Part shown: piece by piece, positions 33,750-43,500 of the stretch | Numbering within the stretch: position 1 is the first letter of the stretch | How the letters are laid out: every line of letters begins with the position of its first letter | Assembly (NCBI GenBank): GCA_003141895.1 | Contig: PLNT01000012.1 | Span: forward strand, 72,914-136,913 | Length of the DNA: 64,000 nucleotides | Direction: 5' to 3' | Source of the DNA: Bacteroidales bacterium | Lineage (GTDB): Bacteria > Bacteroidota > Bacteroidia > Bacteroidales > VadinHA17 | Position numbers and translations under genes: made by a program | Notes under the pieces: generated by a model | Seen by the model: the letters and a program-made list of their open reading frames with translations, nothing else | Told to the model about the DNA's origin: nothing | Database searches by the model: none

Positions 33750-35171
33750 TCAGAAAGCTTTATTTTCTTTCATAGTCTGCATTATCAGTTGCAGATTAAA
33801 TTTATAATGATGATCCCCCGGTAATTTTTTAATTGTTACTGAAGTATGGTTCAGTAATTCCGGAACCTGTGTTTTCTCACCATCACCAAAGATAATAAGT
33901 GTTGGGATAGCTTGCATCTCTTTAATCTCATCAATTGTGTGATAAACATTCTGCCGGTTTCCCATGCCCAGCATATTTGATATATGGATCTCAAAGTCGG
34001 TAGTTGTTGCAGGAGATAAGAGAATTACAGATTCTATTCTTGATTTTGTTTCCTCAGGTAATCTGTTAACAATAAATGGAACGATTTCAGCACCTAGTGA
34101 ATAGCCTATAAGAACAAATTTATCCCTGCCCCATAGTTTACCGTAAAAGTTTAAAACTTTATCCATGTCTGAGGCGGTTTCTTCAGGAGTCCTCCGTTTC
34201 CAGAAATACTTTTTTGAATCCAGACCTATGGTTGGGATTCCCTGTTTGGCCATATTATCTGAAATTAATTGTTCAAAACTATACCACCCCCCGTCTCCTG
34301 AGACAACCAAAGCAATCGGAGCTTTCCGGTCTTCTATCTTGGAATTGGTTATAACTACAGGAATATTCTTTACCTCATCGATATTAACAATTGGCGGTTT
34401 ATCTTTTTCATATCTCGCTAATAAGCGACTATAGGCATCTTTCCATTCTGTCATTAAATCATTTCGTTTGGCGCTTCCTTTTACTTCTTTTGGTATTGTT
34501 ACTAATTCTGAATTTTTTGTTTTGGAGACAAAATCAGATACCAGTGCATAGTTATTTGTTTTATCTGCCTGGTTCTGGATGACGATCCATGGATTACCAA
34601 GTTTTTCGCCGGGTTGAAAAAGATATCTTTTGCCGGCTATATCTACCGATTCAGACAGACCATTGTTCTGGCAAAGCATTTTTGGAAGCTCAAAACGGGG
34701 ATTAAATGCGATTGATATTCCTCCGATAAATGTTCCGGGCCGCGCCTGGGCTAATATTCCAAATACAAGAGTCGCTCCGCCCGAGTAACCCATTAAAACA
34801 GGTGGCTTATAATCGGGAAAATCGTACTTTTTCTCAACTTCGGTGGCAAGCTCCACAAAATCTGCAGCTACATTATAGCAGTCATCGGTGCGTTCCTTAA
34901 GAGTTTTATAATATTGTCTGAGATCAACACCGATAACAAGGCTATTCTCTGAAAAAGTCTGAGCTTTTGATTTCCAGTCAGCTTCCCCTGAAATCATTAT
35001 TATTACAATCTCGGGTGTTTTTGTCCGGTTAAAAATATAGACTTTCCCAAAGGAAGGAACCTTCAGGGAATCACTTGGTACAGCTGCTCTAACTAGTGTC
35101 TGGATGACCAGGAATATGACGGATAGAAAGATCTTAATCTTCGTCCTTGATTTTTTGTTTTGTGTTACCAT
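33750..35171 (-). CDS. AcvB/VirJ-family lysyl-phosphatidylglycerol hydrolase
   Basis: 473 aa. Signal peptide (about 1-30), then two alpha/beta-hydrolase-like repeats. The N-terminal one has MGYSGGATLVFG (Ser130); the C-terminal VirJ domain has VVSGDGGWYSF (290-299), LIGYSLGAEIVPF (Ser358) and the catalytic-type LPGDHHYKFN near the end. This tandem plan matches AcvB of Agrobacterium, a periplasmic hydrolase of lysyl-PG encoded with lpiA. Here it directly precedes the mprF gene, supporting a synthesis/breakdown pair. Family fit is good; activity is inferred. Confidence 0.87.
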   Translation of the reverse strand: MVTQNKKSRTKIKIFLSVIFLVIQTLVRAAVPSDSLKVPSFGKVYIFNRTKTPEIVIIMISGEADWKSKAQTFSENSLVIGVDLRQYYKTLKERTDDCYNVAADFVELATEVEKKYDFPDYKPPVLMGYSGGATLVFGILAQARPGTFIGGISIAFNPRFELPKMLCQNNGLSESVDIAGKRYLFQPGEKLGNPWIVIQNQADKTNNYALVSDFVSKTKNSELVTIPKEVKGSAKRNDLMTEWKDAYSRLLARYEKDKPPIVNIDEVKNIPVVITNSKIEDRKAPIALVVSGDGGWYSFEQLISDNMAKQGIPTIGLDSKKYFWKRRTPEETASDMDKVLNFYGKLWGRDKFVLIGYSLGAEIVPFIVNRLPEETKSRIESVILLSPATTTDFEIHISNMLGMGNRQNVYHTIDEIKEMQAIPTLIIFGDGEKTQVPELLNHTSVTIKKLPGDHHYKFNLQLIMQTMKENKAF

Positions 35172-35298
35172 AAATAAACAGAATCATATAAAGAAGGTTC
35201 ACGTTGAAAATGTATTATGTATTACAGGCGATAGGCGATTTTGTTTAGAACATTTGAGCCGCTTTTACGCCATTACGCCACTACGCCTTTATACCTTT
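35172..35298. other. Intergenic region with short ACGCC repeats
   Basis: 127 bp. ACGCC occurs three times at short intervals (near 35268-35286) just before the ettA stop. No RNA or small gene seen. Confidence 0.35.
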
Positions 35299-36981
35299 CT
35301 ATACCAGTTTTTTATACTTGATCCTAGCAGGAGTTGTATCGGCAACTCTTTTTTTATAATTTTCTTCGTAATCGGAGTAATTGCCTTCAAACCAGACTAC
35401 TTTAGAATTCCCCTCAAATGCAAGCATATGTGTGGTTACCCTGTCGAGGAACCATCTGTCGTGTGATATTATTACCGCACATCCTGCGAAATTTTCGAGT
35501 CCTTCCTCTAGCGCTCTCAATGTATTTACATCAATATCATTTGTAGGTTCATCAAGAAGCAGGACATTTGCACCTGATTTAAGCGTAAGAGCGAGGTGGA
35601 GCCTGTTTCTCTCTCCGCCGGAGAGAACACCACACTTCTTTTCCTGATCAGCTCCTGTGAAATTAAAACGGGCTACATAGGCTCTTGCATTTACCAGTCG
35701 GTTTCCAACCATGACATCATTCTGTCCTCCGGAAATTACTTCATAAACAGTTTTGGCAGGATCAATTGCGGCATGGGCCTGATCAACATAACCCAGTGTT
35801 ACTGTATTACCGGTACTAAATGTTCCTTTGGTTGCCTGTTCCTGTCCCATTATCATTCTGAAAAGAGTTGTTTTCCCGGCGCCATTAGGTCCTATAACTC
35901 CAACAATGCCGTTCGGAGGCAGGCTGAATTCAAGATCTTCAAACAACAGCTTATCATCAAATGATTTGGACACTGCTTTGGCTTCTATTACTTTGTCACC
36001 AAGCCTGGGGCCGTTTGGAATAAATATCTCAAGTTTATCTTCTTTTTGCTTTACATCCTGATTAAGAAGGTTCTCATATGCTCCCAGTCTGGCTTTTGAT
36101 TTGGCATGCCGTGCCTTTGGTGACATTCTGACCCATTCAAGTTCGCGTTCAAGGATCTTTCTTCTTTTAACGTTCCCTTTTTCTTCAGATTCAAGTCGTT
36201 TTGCTTTTTGTTCAAGCCACGAAGAATAGTTGCCTTTCCAGGGTATTCCTTCGCCCCGGTCGAGCTCAAGTATCCATCCGGCGACATTATCAAGGAAATA
36301 CCTGTCGTGTGTAATACAGATTACAGTCCCGTTATATTGCTTCAAAGTGGTTTCGAGCCATTGGACCGATTCTGCATCAAGATGGTTTGTCGGTTCATCG
36401 AGCAGAAGAATGTTGGGTTGTTGTAAAAGTAAACGGCATAGTGCCACCCGTCTGCGTTCACCACCCGAAAGCACATTAACCTTTGCACTTCCCTCGGGAC
36501 AGCGTAGAGCATCCATTGCACGTTCCAGCTTATGCTCTATATTCCATCCATCTGAATAATCAATTTTCTCCTGAAGAATTGCCTGACGGTTCATGAGCTG
36601 CTCCATTTTATCAGGATTTTCATAAACCTCCGGTTCCCCGAAGCTGATATTTATTTTTTCATATTCCTTGATTAAATCCATCGTTTCTTTCAATCCTTCC
36701 TCAACTATCTCTCTTACGCTCCGGTTTTCATCAAGCAGCGGATCCTGCGAAAGATGTCCTACAGTATACCCCGGAAGAAAAGTAACTTCACCCTGGTATT
36801 CTTTGTCCATGCCTGCAATAATTTTCAGTAGTGTGGATTTCCCCGACCCGTTCAGCCCTATTATTCCAATCTTTGCTCCAAGGAAAAAAGATAACGAAAT
36901 ATCTTTAAGGACTTGTCTGTGAGGCGGAAATGTTTTCCCAACCCTGAACATCGAAAAAATGATTTTATTATCCTCAGCCAT
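35299..36981 (-). CDS. ettA: Energy-dependent translational throttle protein EttA (ABC-F)
   Basis: 560 aa from the ATG at 36981 (MAEDNKIIFSMFRVGK), matching EttA length; a frame extension to 37059 is hydrophobic nonsense. Two ABC domains without TMs: Walker A GLNGSGKST and GPNGAGKTT, signatures LSGGERRRVALCRLL and LSGGERNRLHLALTL, Walker B LLLDEPTNHLD and LLLDEPTNDID. The characteristic arm is between, and the linker has ERELEWVRMSPKARHAKSKA. EttA binds the ribosomal E site and couples initiation to ATP level. Monocistronic here. Confidence 0.95.
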   Translation of the reverse strand: MAEDNKIIFSMFRVGKTFPPHRQVLKDISLSFFLGAKIGIIGLNGSGKSTLLKIIAGMDKEYQGEVTFLPGYTVGHLSQDPLLDENRSVREIVEEGLKETMDLIKEYEKINISFGEPEVYENPDKMEQLMNRQAILQEKIDYSDGWNIEHKLERAMDALRCPEGSAKVNVLSGGERRRVALCRLLLQQPNILLLDEPTNHLDAESVQWLETTLKQYNGTVICITHDRYFLDNVAGWILELDRGEGIPWKGNYSSWLEQKAKRLESEEKGNVKRRKILERELEWVRMSPKARHAKSKARLGAYENLLNQDVKQKEDKLEIFIPNGPRLGDKVIEAKAVSKSFDDKLLFEDLEFSLPPNGIVGVIGPNGAGKTTLFRMIMGQEQATKGTFSTGNTVTLGYVDQAHAAIDPAKTVYEVISGGQNDVMVGNRLVNARAYVARFNFTGADQEKKCGVLSGGERNRLHLALTLKSGANVLLLDEPTNDIDVNTLRALEEGLENFAGCAVIISHDRWFLDRVTTHMLAFEGNSKVVWFEGNYSDYEENYKKRVADTTPARIKYKKLV

Positions 36982-37066
36982 AAAAATAGAGTTTATTACC
37001 ACCAAAAATAAACAGAGACTTTCGAATTGCAAAAATAGATAGAGATACCCGAATTGCAAAATAAAA

Positions 37067-37096
37067 AGAGACGTCCGAAATGGGCGTCTCTACACC
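37067..37096 (-). terminator. Rho-independent terminator
   Basis: AGAGACG (37067-37073) pairs with CGTCTCT (37085-37091). On the minus strand the stem ends in TTTTTATTTT. It lies just beyond the stop of the membrane-protein gene at 37115. Confidence 0.7.
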
Positions 37097-37114
37097 AGAA
37101 TATTTTATGGAAAT

Positions 37115-37492
37115 CTATTTATTTTCGAAAAGCTTGATAGTTTCATCCTGTAAAAGAACCCATAAAGTATATACCCCTTTCAATGTTCCTATCGGGATAT
37201 TAAGGCATCCGAGAGCAGCTACTACCATAACGAGATATCTTGCCCATGGCTTATACGCCAGCAGCCCTATACCGCCAACAAGTCCAAGAGTTGATAAAAA
37301 TACAAAAAGGACCGGTAAGCTGATGGATAAGAAACCGAGTACCATTTCTCCAGTTTCGTCTCCACCTACCTGGCTTCTCGCAAAACTCATTACGAAAAAA
37401 ATGACAACTGCTCCAATTAAGCCGAGGATTGCGAACCCGATTTGGATCGCTCCGACTACCGCTACATGCTTTTTCATTCTAGAATCTTCCAT
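37115..37492 (-). CDS. Small membrane protein, four TMs, function unknown
   Basis: 125 aa with hydrophobic segments at about 10-33, 50-72, 72-80 and 85-105; the third contains GGIGLLAYKPWARYLVMVVA. The '...GIGLL...KPWARxL' pattern is common in small uncharacterised Bacteroidota/Acidobacteria membrane proteins (DUF4064/DUF2127-like look). An ATG at 37477 (MKKHVAVV) is an alternative start. Has its own terminator. No function can be assigned. Confidence 0.75.
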   Translation of the reverse strand: MEDSRMKKHVAVVGAIQIGFAILGLIGAVVIFFVMSFARSQVGGDETGEMVLGFLSISLPVLFVFLSTLGLVGGIGLLAYKPWARYLVMVVAALGCLNIPIGTLKGVYTLWVLLQDETIKLFENK

Positions 37493-37638
37493 GACAATTA
37501 TTTTTTATGCAATTTAAAAAAATTTTCATTCCTGCTCAAATGACTGATGTTTTAATGAATTGATGCATCAATAGATTTATTTTTTTACCTGAGCAAACAT
37601 TTTATATTAATTCTGTACTAAAAAAAGGAGAGTTTTAG

Positions 37639-37646
37639 TATATTTG
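37639..37646 (+). promoter_or_regulatory. -7 box TATATTTG
   Basis: TATATTTG at 37639-37646, 19 bp before the ATG at 37666. No clear TTG at the -33 position. Confidence 0.4.
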
Positions 37647-37665
37647 GTTTTTAAATCTAACCTGT

Positions 37666-37890
37666 ATGAAAAGAAAATTATTGTATGCGGCCGGCATTCT
37701 GGTTATAGCAATGTCAATGTCAACATGTACAAAAAACTGCAAAACATGCCAGCGTAATACCTACGATGCAAATAATACATTGGTGTCTTCAGAAAGTGCT
37801 ACTGAATATTGTGATGCAGCTCTTCTCAGGATTGAAGCAACTCCCGACGCTACTGTTTTAGGCTCTACAACTAAATGGGAATGTAAGTAA
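37666..37890 (+). CDS. Small lipoprotein with CxxC motifs
   Basis: 74 aa. Signal MKRKLLYAAGILVIAMSMSTC (lipobox MSTC, Cys21), followed by TKNCKTCQRN with a CxxC. Two more Cys follow in EYCDAALL and the terminal WECK. Such tiny Cys-rich lipoproteins recur in Bacteroidota; function unknown. Its stop codon directly abuts the stop of the convergent gene at 37891 with no gap. Confidence 0.7.
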   Translation: MKRKLLYAAGILVIAMSMSTCTKNCKTCQRNTYDANNTLVSSESATEYCDAALLRIEATPDATVLGSTTKWECK

Positions 37891-39786
37891 TTAATACCTG
37901 ACACCTATTATCGTTACATCATCTATCTGCGGACCGTCACCCCGCCATTTCTCAAATATCTCAGCAAGTCTTTTGCCCTGCTCAAGCATTGGCATTCCGG
38001 CCATTGCAATAAGGGTTTCCCTCAGTTGGTTTGACATGAATTTTTTCTGCTTTGGTCCACCGAACTGATCTGCAAATCCATCAGAGAAAATATAAAATGC
38101 ATCGCCTTTCTGGAGTTCAATTTTATTCAGAGTAAAGGGCTCCATTTTGTAATGAATGGCAACGGGCATTTTATCAGCCCTGTAGTGAATGAGTTCTCCT
38201 CCTCTTACAAGGTACAAAGGATTATTTGCTCCGGCATACCACAAAATATTTTTGTCGAAGTCGACTACACACACAGCTATATCCATCCCGTCTTTGATAC
38301 TTTCTTCGTCTGCAACCTGTTTAAGTGATTTTATTATTCCCTGGCGAAGATTTTCTATTATCTGATCAGGAGGAATTATATGCTTGCCATTTACAATTTC
38401 ATTTAGTAATGTAACACCGAGCATGCTCATAAATGCTCCGGGAACTCCATGTCCTGTACAATCGGCTGAAATAATAACCTGAGGGTTACTCTGAGAACTT
38501 ACCCAGTAGAAATCTCCACTGACAATCGCGAGCGGCTTATAAAGTACAAAATGTTCGAGTTTATCACTGAAAAGTTCGAGCGAGGGAATAAGTGCTGTCT
38601 GAATCCTTTTGGCATACATAATACTGTCCTCGATGTGACGTTTCTGGTATCCGATCTGATCTCTCTGCGCAGCTGCCAGATCGCGTTGTTTTTCTATTTC
38701 ATCCTTCTGTAATGAAATGGTTCTGTTCTTTTCCTCAAGCTTTATATTTGCTTCTTTTTTTATTTTATATCCCCGGTAAATATAGTAACCCAGAAAACTA
38801 ACAAGAAGGAGTGCAAGAAGGACAAAATACAATATAAGTTTTTGTTTTTCAATCGCTTCAAGCTGGACTTTAATCTTACTATCCTGTTCTGAAATTCTTT
38901 TTAATTGCCCGTCTATCCTGGCTAATTGTATTGAGATCTTTGCCTTTTGATTTGCCAGTGTGTCTTTCTGTACCTGGACTGCGTTCTGCTGAACAACTAT
39001 TGTCTTCTTCTGAATGGATATTTCACCCTGTTGCTTGCTTATCTGAACATATTGTTTTTCTAGTACTTTTTGTTTTTCATTTAATGTCTTTTCCTTTAAT
39101 GAAATCTCTTTGTTAAGACTATCAAGATGCGCCTTCTGACGAAGTATTTCAGCCTTCTGGACATCAATCATTTCCAATTGCTGATGAATAGTATCCCTTT
39201 GTAATACTATCTGCTCACTTGCCTTTCCGAAAAGATTTTCCCAGTCTTCTTTTGTCTTAACCGCCTGAAACATCATATTGGAATTAACCTTCATACCAGA
39301 TTTATTAATAAGGTCCTCATTCACACTGTACTTTGGCATCTGACCTTCAACCCCCATGAAATTAATCATCGATTCCCTGAATTCATATCCTTCCGTCATG
39401 AGAAGAGTCTGGCGATTGCCGATTTCACTTTTTACTTTATTCAAGTTAAACCCTGCAGCTTTATTAACGTAAAGCACCTGGGTATGTGTAATCTGACTCT
39501 CTGAATTAAACTTAACCAGCTCTACTGGTTTATCCTGAATTTTCGTCCTGGTTTTTCTAAGATTTCCCATTTCAAAAAACAAATACTCGTCCTTGTCGAG
39601 GATTCCGATTCTGAAAACAGAAGAATCTGCAAACCCCGGACCGTAGTCTATGTATTTTGCTATATCAAAAATAAACACTGCCCTGGTACCGTTATTTAAA
39701 GGGGTCTGAGCAGAAACATTACTGAACATTAATAATAATCCCCAAATAAGGATTGATACTTTAATAGAGCGGAATTGTTTAATCAT
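37891..39786 (-). CDS. YfiR-domain, coiled-coil, SpoIIE-type protein phosphatase
   Basis: 631 aa. Signal peptide (1-26); periplasmic YfiR-like domain (about 33-150: AVFIFDIAKYIDYGPGF, GNRQTLLMTEGYEF). A long Gln-rich coiled coil follows (about 185-315) with a repeated IxxQ spacing. TM 318-338, a cytoplasmic coiled coil (340-395), then the SpoIIE PP2C domain (about 395-631). The last has VSGDFYWV, ISADCTGHGVPGAFMSMLG and FYIFSDGFADQFGG, with the metal-binding Asp residues. Likely senses an envelope signal and dephosphorylates an anti-anti-sigma-type partner. Confidence 0.88.
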   Translation of the reverse strand: MIKQFRSIKVSILIWGLLLMFSNVSAQTPLNNGTRAVFIFDIAKYIDYGPGFADSSVFRIGILDKDEYLFFEMGNLRKTRTKIQDKPVELVKFNSESQITHTQVLYVNKAAGFNLNKVKSEIGNRQTLLMTEGYEFRESMINFMGVEGQMPKYSVNEDLINKSGMKVNSNMMFQAVKTKEDWENLFGKASEQIVLQRDTIHQQLEMIDVQKAEILRQKAHLDSLNKEISLKEKTLNEKQKVLEKQYVQISKQQGEISIQKKTIVVQQNAVQVQKDTLANQKAKISIQLARIDGQLKRISEQDSKIKVQLEAIEKQKLILYFVLLALLLVSFLGYYIYRGYKIKKEANIKLEEKNRTISLQKDEIEKQRDLAAAQRDQIGYQKRHIEDSIMYAKRIQTALIPSLELFSDKLEHFVLYKPLAIVSGDFYWVSSQSNPQVIISADCTGHGVPGAFMSMLGVTLLNEIVNGKHIIPPDQIIENLRQGIIKSLKQVADEESIKDGMDIAVCVVDFDKNILWYAGANNPLYLVRGGELIHYRADKMPVAIHYKMEPFTLNKIELQKGDAFYIFSDGFADQFGGPKQKKFMSNQLRETLIAMAGMPMLEQGKRLAEIFEKWRGDGPQIDDVTIIGVRY

Positions 39787-39955
39787 TACGTCAGGCGTTT
39801 AGTGATACGAAATTGCACAAATTAATTCAGGAATCCAAATATCAATCCGACTTCATGTTAGGTTTGTGTTGATAAATTGTTAATAAGTGTCTTAATATGC
39901 CTGATCAGGATTCCCATCTTATCGTAATTTTATCCATGTTTAACCCGGGCTGCAA

Positions 39956-40378
39956 ATGACATTGAATATCAGCAACTTAGATCTGGCAGGAAAAAGTATA
40001 GTTATTGTTGAGGATGACATGCCTTCAATAAGATATTATGAAACTTTACTTAAGAATACTGGAGCTGATGTAATAATATTTCACACAGGAAAGGAATTTG
40101 TTGATTATATTACCCTGAATGATAAGAAAATAGATCTGGTTTTTATGGATTTTCTTGTTCCGATTATTAACGGAATTGAATGTATTAGAATCCTTAGAAA
40201 AGACAGAAGAAACACTCCGGTAATCATGATCACAGCCTATTCATCCGAACAGGCAAAGACCGAAGCTTATATTGCAGGATGCAGTGAATATGTTTTAAAA
40301 CCAACATATCCCGATAAAATATTCTCAATTCTCGAAAAATATCTCAAATCGAATATTTCAATTCCATTTTCTTTCTAG
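39956..40378 (+). CDS. Single-domain response regulator (receiver only)
   Basis: 140 aa, one REC domain with all key residues: acidic pair ED-D (19-21), phospho-acceptor Asp65 in LVFMDFLVP, Thr/Ser in MITAYS, and Lys in YVLKPT. No output domain, so a CheY-type protein acting by protein contact. Divergent from the YfiR-SpoIIE gene, with about 170 bp between them; a functional link is possible. The cognate kinase is not next to it. Confidence 0.92.
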   Translation: MTLNISNLDLAGKSIVIVEDDMPSIRYYETLLKNTGADVIIFHTGKEFVDYITLNDKKIDLVFMDFLVPIINGIECIRILRKDRRNTPVIMITAYSSEQAKTEAYIAGCSEYVLKPTYPDKIFSILEKYLKSNISIPFSF

Positions 40379-40398
40379 AAAGACATTCTATACCTTGA

Positions 40399-40506
40399 AA
40401 CCCCTCTGTCAGCTTCGTTGACATCTCCCCCACGGGGGAGATAAATCACTCTTTCACTCCTGAATTTTCTCCCCCTTTAGGGGGAGTGTCCGAAGGACGA
40501 GGGGGG
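40399..40506. repeat. Dispersed GC-rich palindromic repeat, copy 1
   Basis: ACCCCTCTGTC (40400-40410), GACATCTCCCCC with a complementary GGGGGAGAT, then TTCTCCCCCTTTAGGGGGAG and a final GAGGGGGGT. The same words in the same order recur at 63909-64000. Non-coding, between a REC gene and the glycosyltransferase. Confidence 0.65.
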
Positions 40507-43500
40507 TTACTTCATCCCAGGCTGTACTATCTTGACATACTGTGTATAATAATTCTCCAGCTTTTTTGTAATAGCTTCACCTACATCGGGTTTCCCATTA
40601 GCTGTAATTGTATTTGCTATCCGGGATGTATATTGTATAGCTGTCTGAATTTCAAACTCAGCTGAGCTAACGATATAGGGTTTTTGCTTAAGGAAATAAT
40701 CGAGCCTCTTATAATAATAGTCGCAGAATGCATTTGACATTTCTGTTGCCTTCTCTGATGCTCCTGCAGCAAAATAAGCTTCAATGATATCGGCGGTATA
40801 TGGATCATATGGTATTTTATCAAGAGGAAGAGCATCCATGCAATAATTTAAAGTTTCAATAGCCTTTTCATTTTTCCCTTCTGCAACAAGAGCTTTTGCA
40901 AGTTTTGCATAATTAAGTCTGGCTTTGATTACGATGATTGTACGTTTATGATTATAATCAATGTCTACATTTTTCTGATTCGCACCTCTCCATAAGAATT
41001 TCTTTACCATGTTCTGATATAGAATATCAGCATCGATACGTCCGTATTCAATCCAGTTTTTATTCTCCGATTTTATAGGAACTAACCGATAAGCTAGCCC
41101 TTCCAGCTGGAAATACTCCTCCAGACCAAGGGCATCATTATGGTAACCGGTAATGAAATAAATTGGCCGCTCCCAATTATTGTGCGCCAGAATGTCAAGT
41201 ACAATCAGCTGGCTCTTCATAATGTAATTGCCTTTGAGTTTGATATCGATATAAGGGACTATCTTATCAGCATCTTCAGGTCTGACAGTTCCTGATGCAA
41301 GTACTTTTTCCTTATTTACCGGAATTCTGATTGTTCTGGATGGGATAACATCCAGTATTTCAGTCGGACTCACCTGAACTTTAGTTGCTTTGTTATCACT
41401 TTTCACGAAATCAATTACCGTTGAAATATCTACAGGATCCTTTGTTTTTTCAACTATGTAAGTCTGATTATTAACGCCATCGTAATATTTTTGAACTGGC
41501 AATGTAACAGGAAGAGGTGCCGATCCGTAAGTTCTGTCTTTCATCTGGTCGATATACCAGTCGGTATTAAGTAGCATCAGGTTGCTTACCCGGATATCCG
41601 TTCTGATTCCCTCTACCTCCTGTGCATACCATAAGGGAAAAGTATCGTTATCTCCATTGGAAAAAAGTATTGCATTTGGAGCACACGAGTTCAGATAGTT
41701 GGCAGCAACATCGCGTGTGAGGTACCGGCCCGATCTGTCATGATCGTCCCAGCCTTGTGCGCCCATAATTACTGGAACCGAGAGACATATTATTCCCGAT
41801 GCAACAGCTGCATATTTCTCTTTCATGATCTTTGAAAAACCCTCAAAGAGAACAAGGACACCAAGCCCAATCCAGACTGAGAAAAAGTAAAATGACCCTG
41901 CAAAGGCATAATCCCTCTCACGTGGCTGGTTAGGATATTGGTTCAGATATAAAACAATTGCTATCCCGGTCATTATAAAGAGAAGAAGTATTATACCCCA
42001 GTTCTTGTTATCACGATTCAGGTGATAGAACATCCCGACAAGACCCAGAATAAAAGGTAACAGGTAATATTTGTTCCTGGAAGGATCTGTTTTCATGTCG
42101 CCCGGCACATCAGAGGTGCCAATTCTTGGTTCATCAATGAAATTTATACCGGTCATCCAGTTCCCGTTTATTGCACCTCCTGCTCCTTGTGTATCATTTT
42201 GTTTTCCTGCAAAATTCCACATGAAATACCTGAAATACATGTAACCGAACTGATATGAAAACATATAGCGGAGGTTCTCGCTGAAAGTAGGTTTCTTAAC
42301 TATCTTTTTCTCACCTGACTGTGTTGTAACCTGAATTGGGATACCCTGTACTTTACCCCATTGCTGGTAAGCTTCAATATGATCAGGCTGATCGCTCCAC
42401 ATTCTCGGGAAAATTGTAACAAAACGCGGATCGTAAATCCGTTCAATGTCATGGCTTGTAATGACATATTTCCGGTTTTCAAGAGCATATTTTGCTTTCC
42501 CGTCTGCATAATCAGTTACAGGTGCATTATAGTATGGTCCTTTAAATAAGGGTCTTTCGCCATATTGTTCCCTGTTAAGGAAATACAGGAGGTTAACCGG
42601 ATTCGACGGATTATTCTCGTTTAGTGGTGTGTTTGCAGATGACCTTATTACAATTATCGCGTTAGCGGAATATCCGATAAGAATGACCATTATTACAGTC
42701 AGCATCGTATTTAATGTCACCCTGTTTTTGCCTGCCAGATACCAAACAAGTCCGGAGATAATTACAAGTGCAATTAAATTAAGTATCGCTGAACCTGAAA
42801 CCACCCATATTCCGGTGAAGAAAAGAGCTGCTACTGCAAATATTCCATTTTTGACCCTGTTCTCTGAAGAATATGAAAATTTTACAGCAAGGATAAACAG
42901 GACGGCAACAATAATCATATGAAATATCATTCCGCTGTTAACAGGCAATCCAAGGGTATTGACAAAAAACAGATCGAATTTTGTTGCAATCGTTACAATT
43001 CCCGGCATTATACCATACATCAGTAGTGAAAGAAGAATAATGGATATCACCAGGGAGTAAATAAGCCCTTTCCAGGAAAACTCAAATCTCCTGAAGTAAT
43101 AGACCAGCACCATTGCAGGAATAGTCAGCAGGTTGAGTAGATGAACCCCAATTGAAAGGCCAATAAGGAGACCTATTAATATTAACCATTTGTCGGCATA
43201 TTTTTCTTCTGCTACATCTTCCCATTTAAGAATTGCCCAGAATACAAGAGCAGTAAAAAATGCAGAAGAAGCATAAACTTCACCCTCAACAGCCGAGAAC
43301 CAGAATGAATCTGAGAATGAGTATGCTATTGAACCAATTATTCCCGCAGCCATTACTGCGATGATTCTTCCAATACTATCCTGGTAATCGTTTTTAATAA
43401 TTATTTTTCTCGCAAGATGGGTAATAGTCCAGAAAAGAAAAAGGATAGTAAAAGCACTTGCAAGAGCTGACATACAGTTGACCGTTGCAGCAACTTTGGT

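Noticed and set aside
36982..37059. 26-codon N-terminal extension of EttA
   Set aside because: Hydrophobic and unlike any ABC-F N-terminus; MAEDNKIIFSM at 36981 matches the family start.
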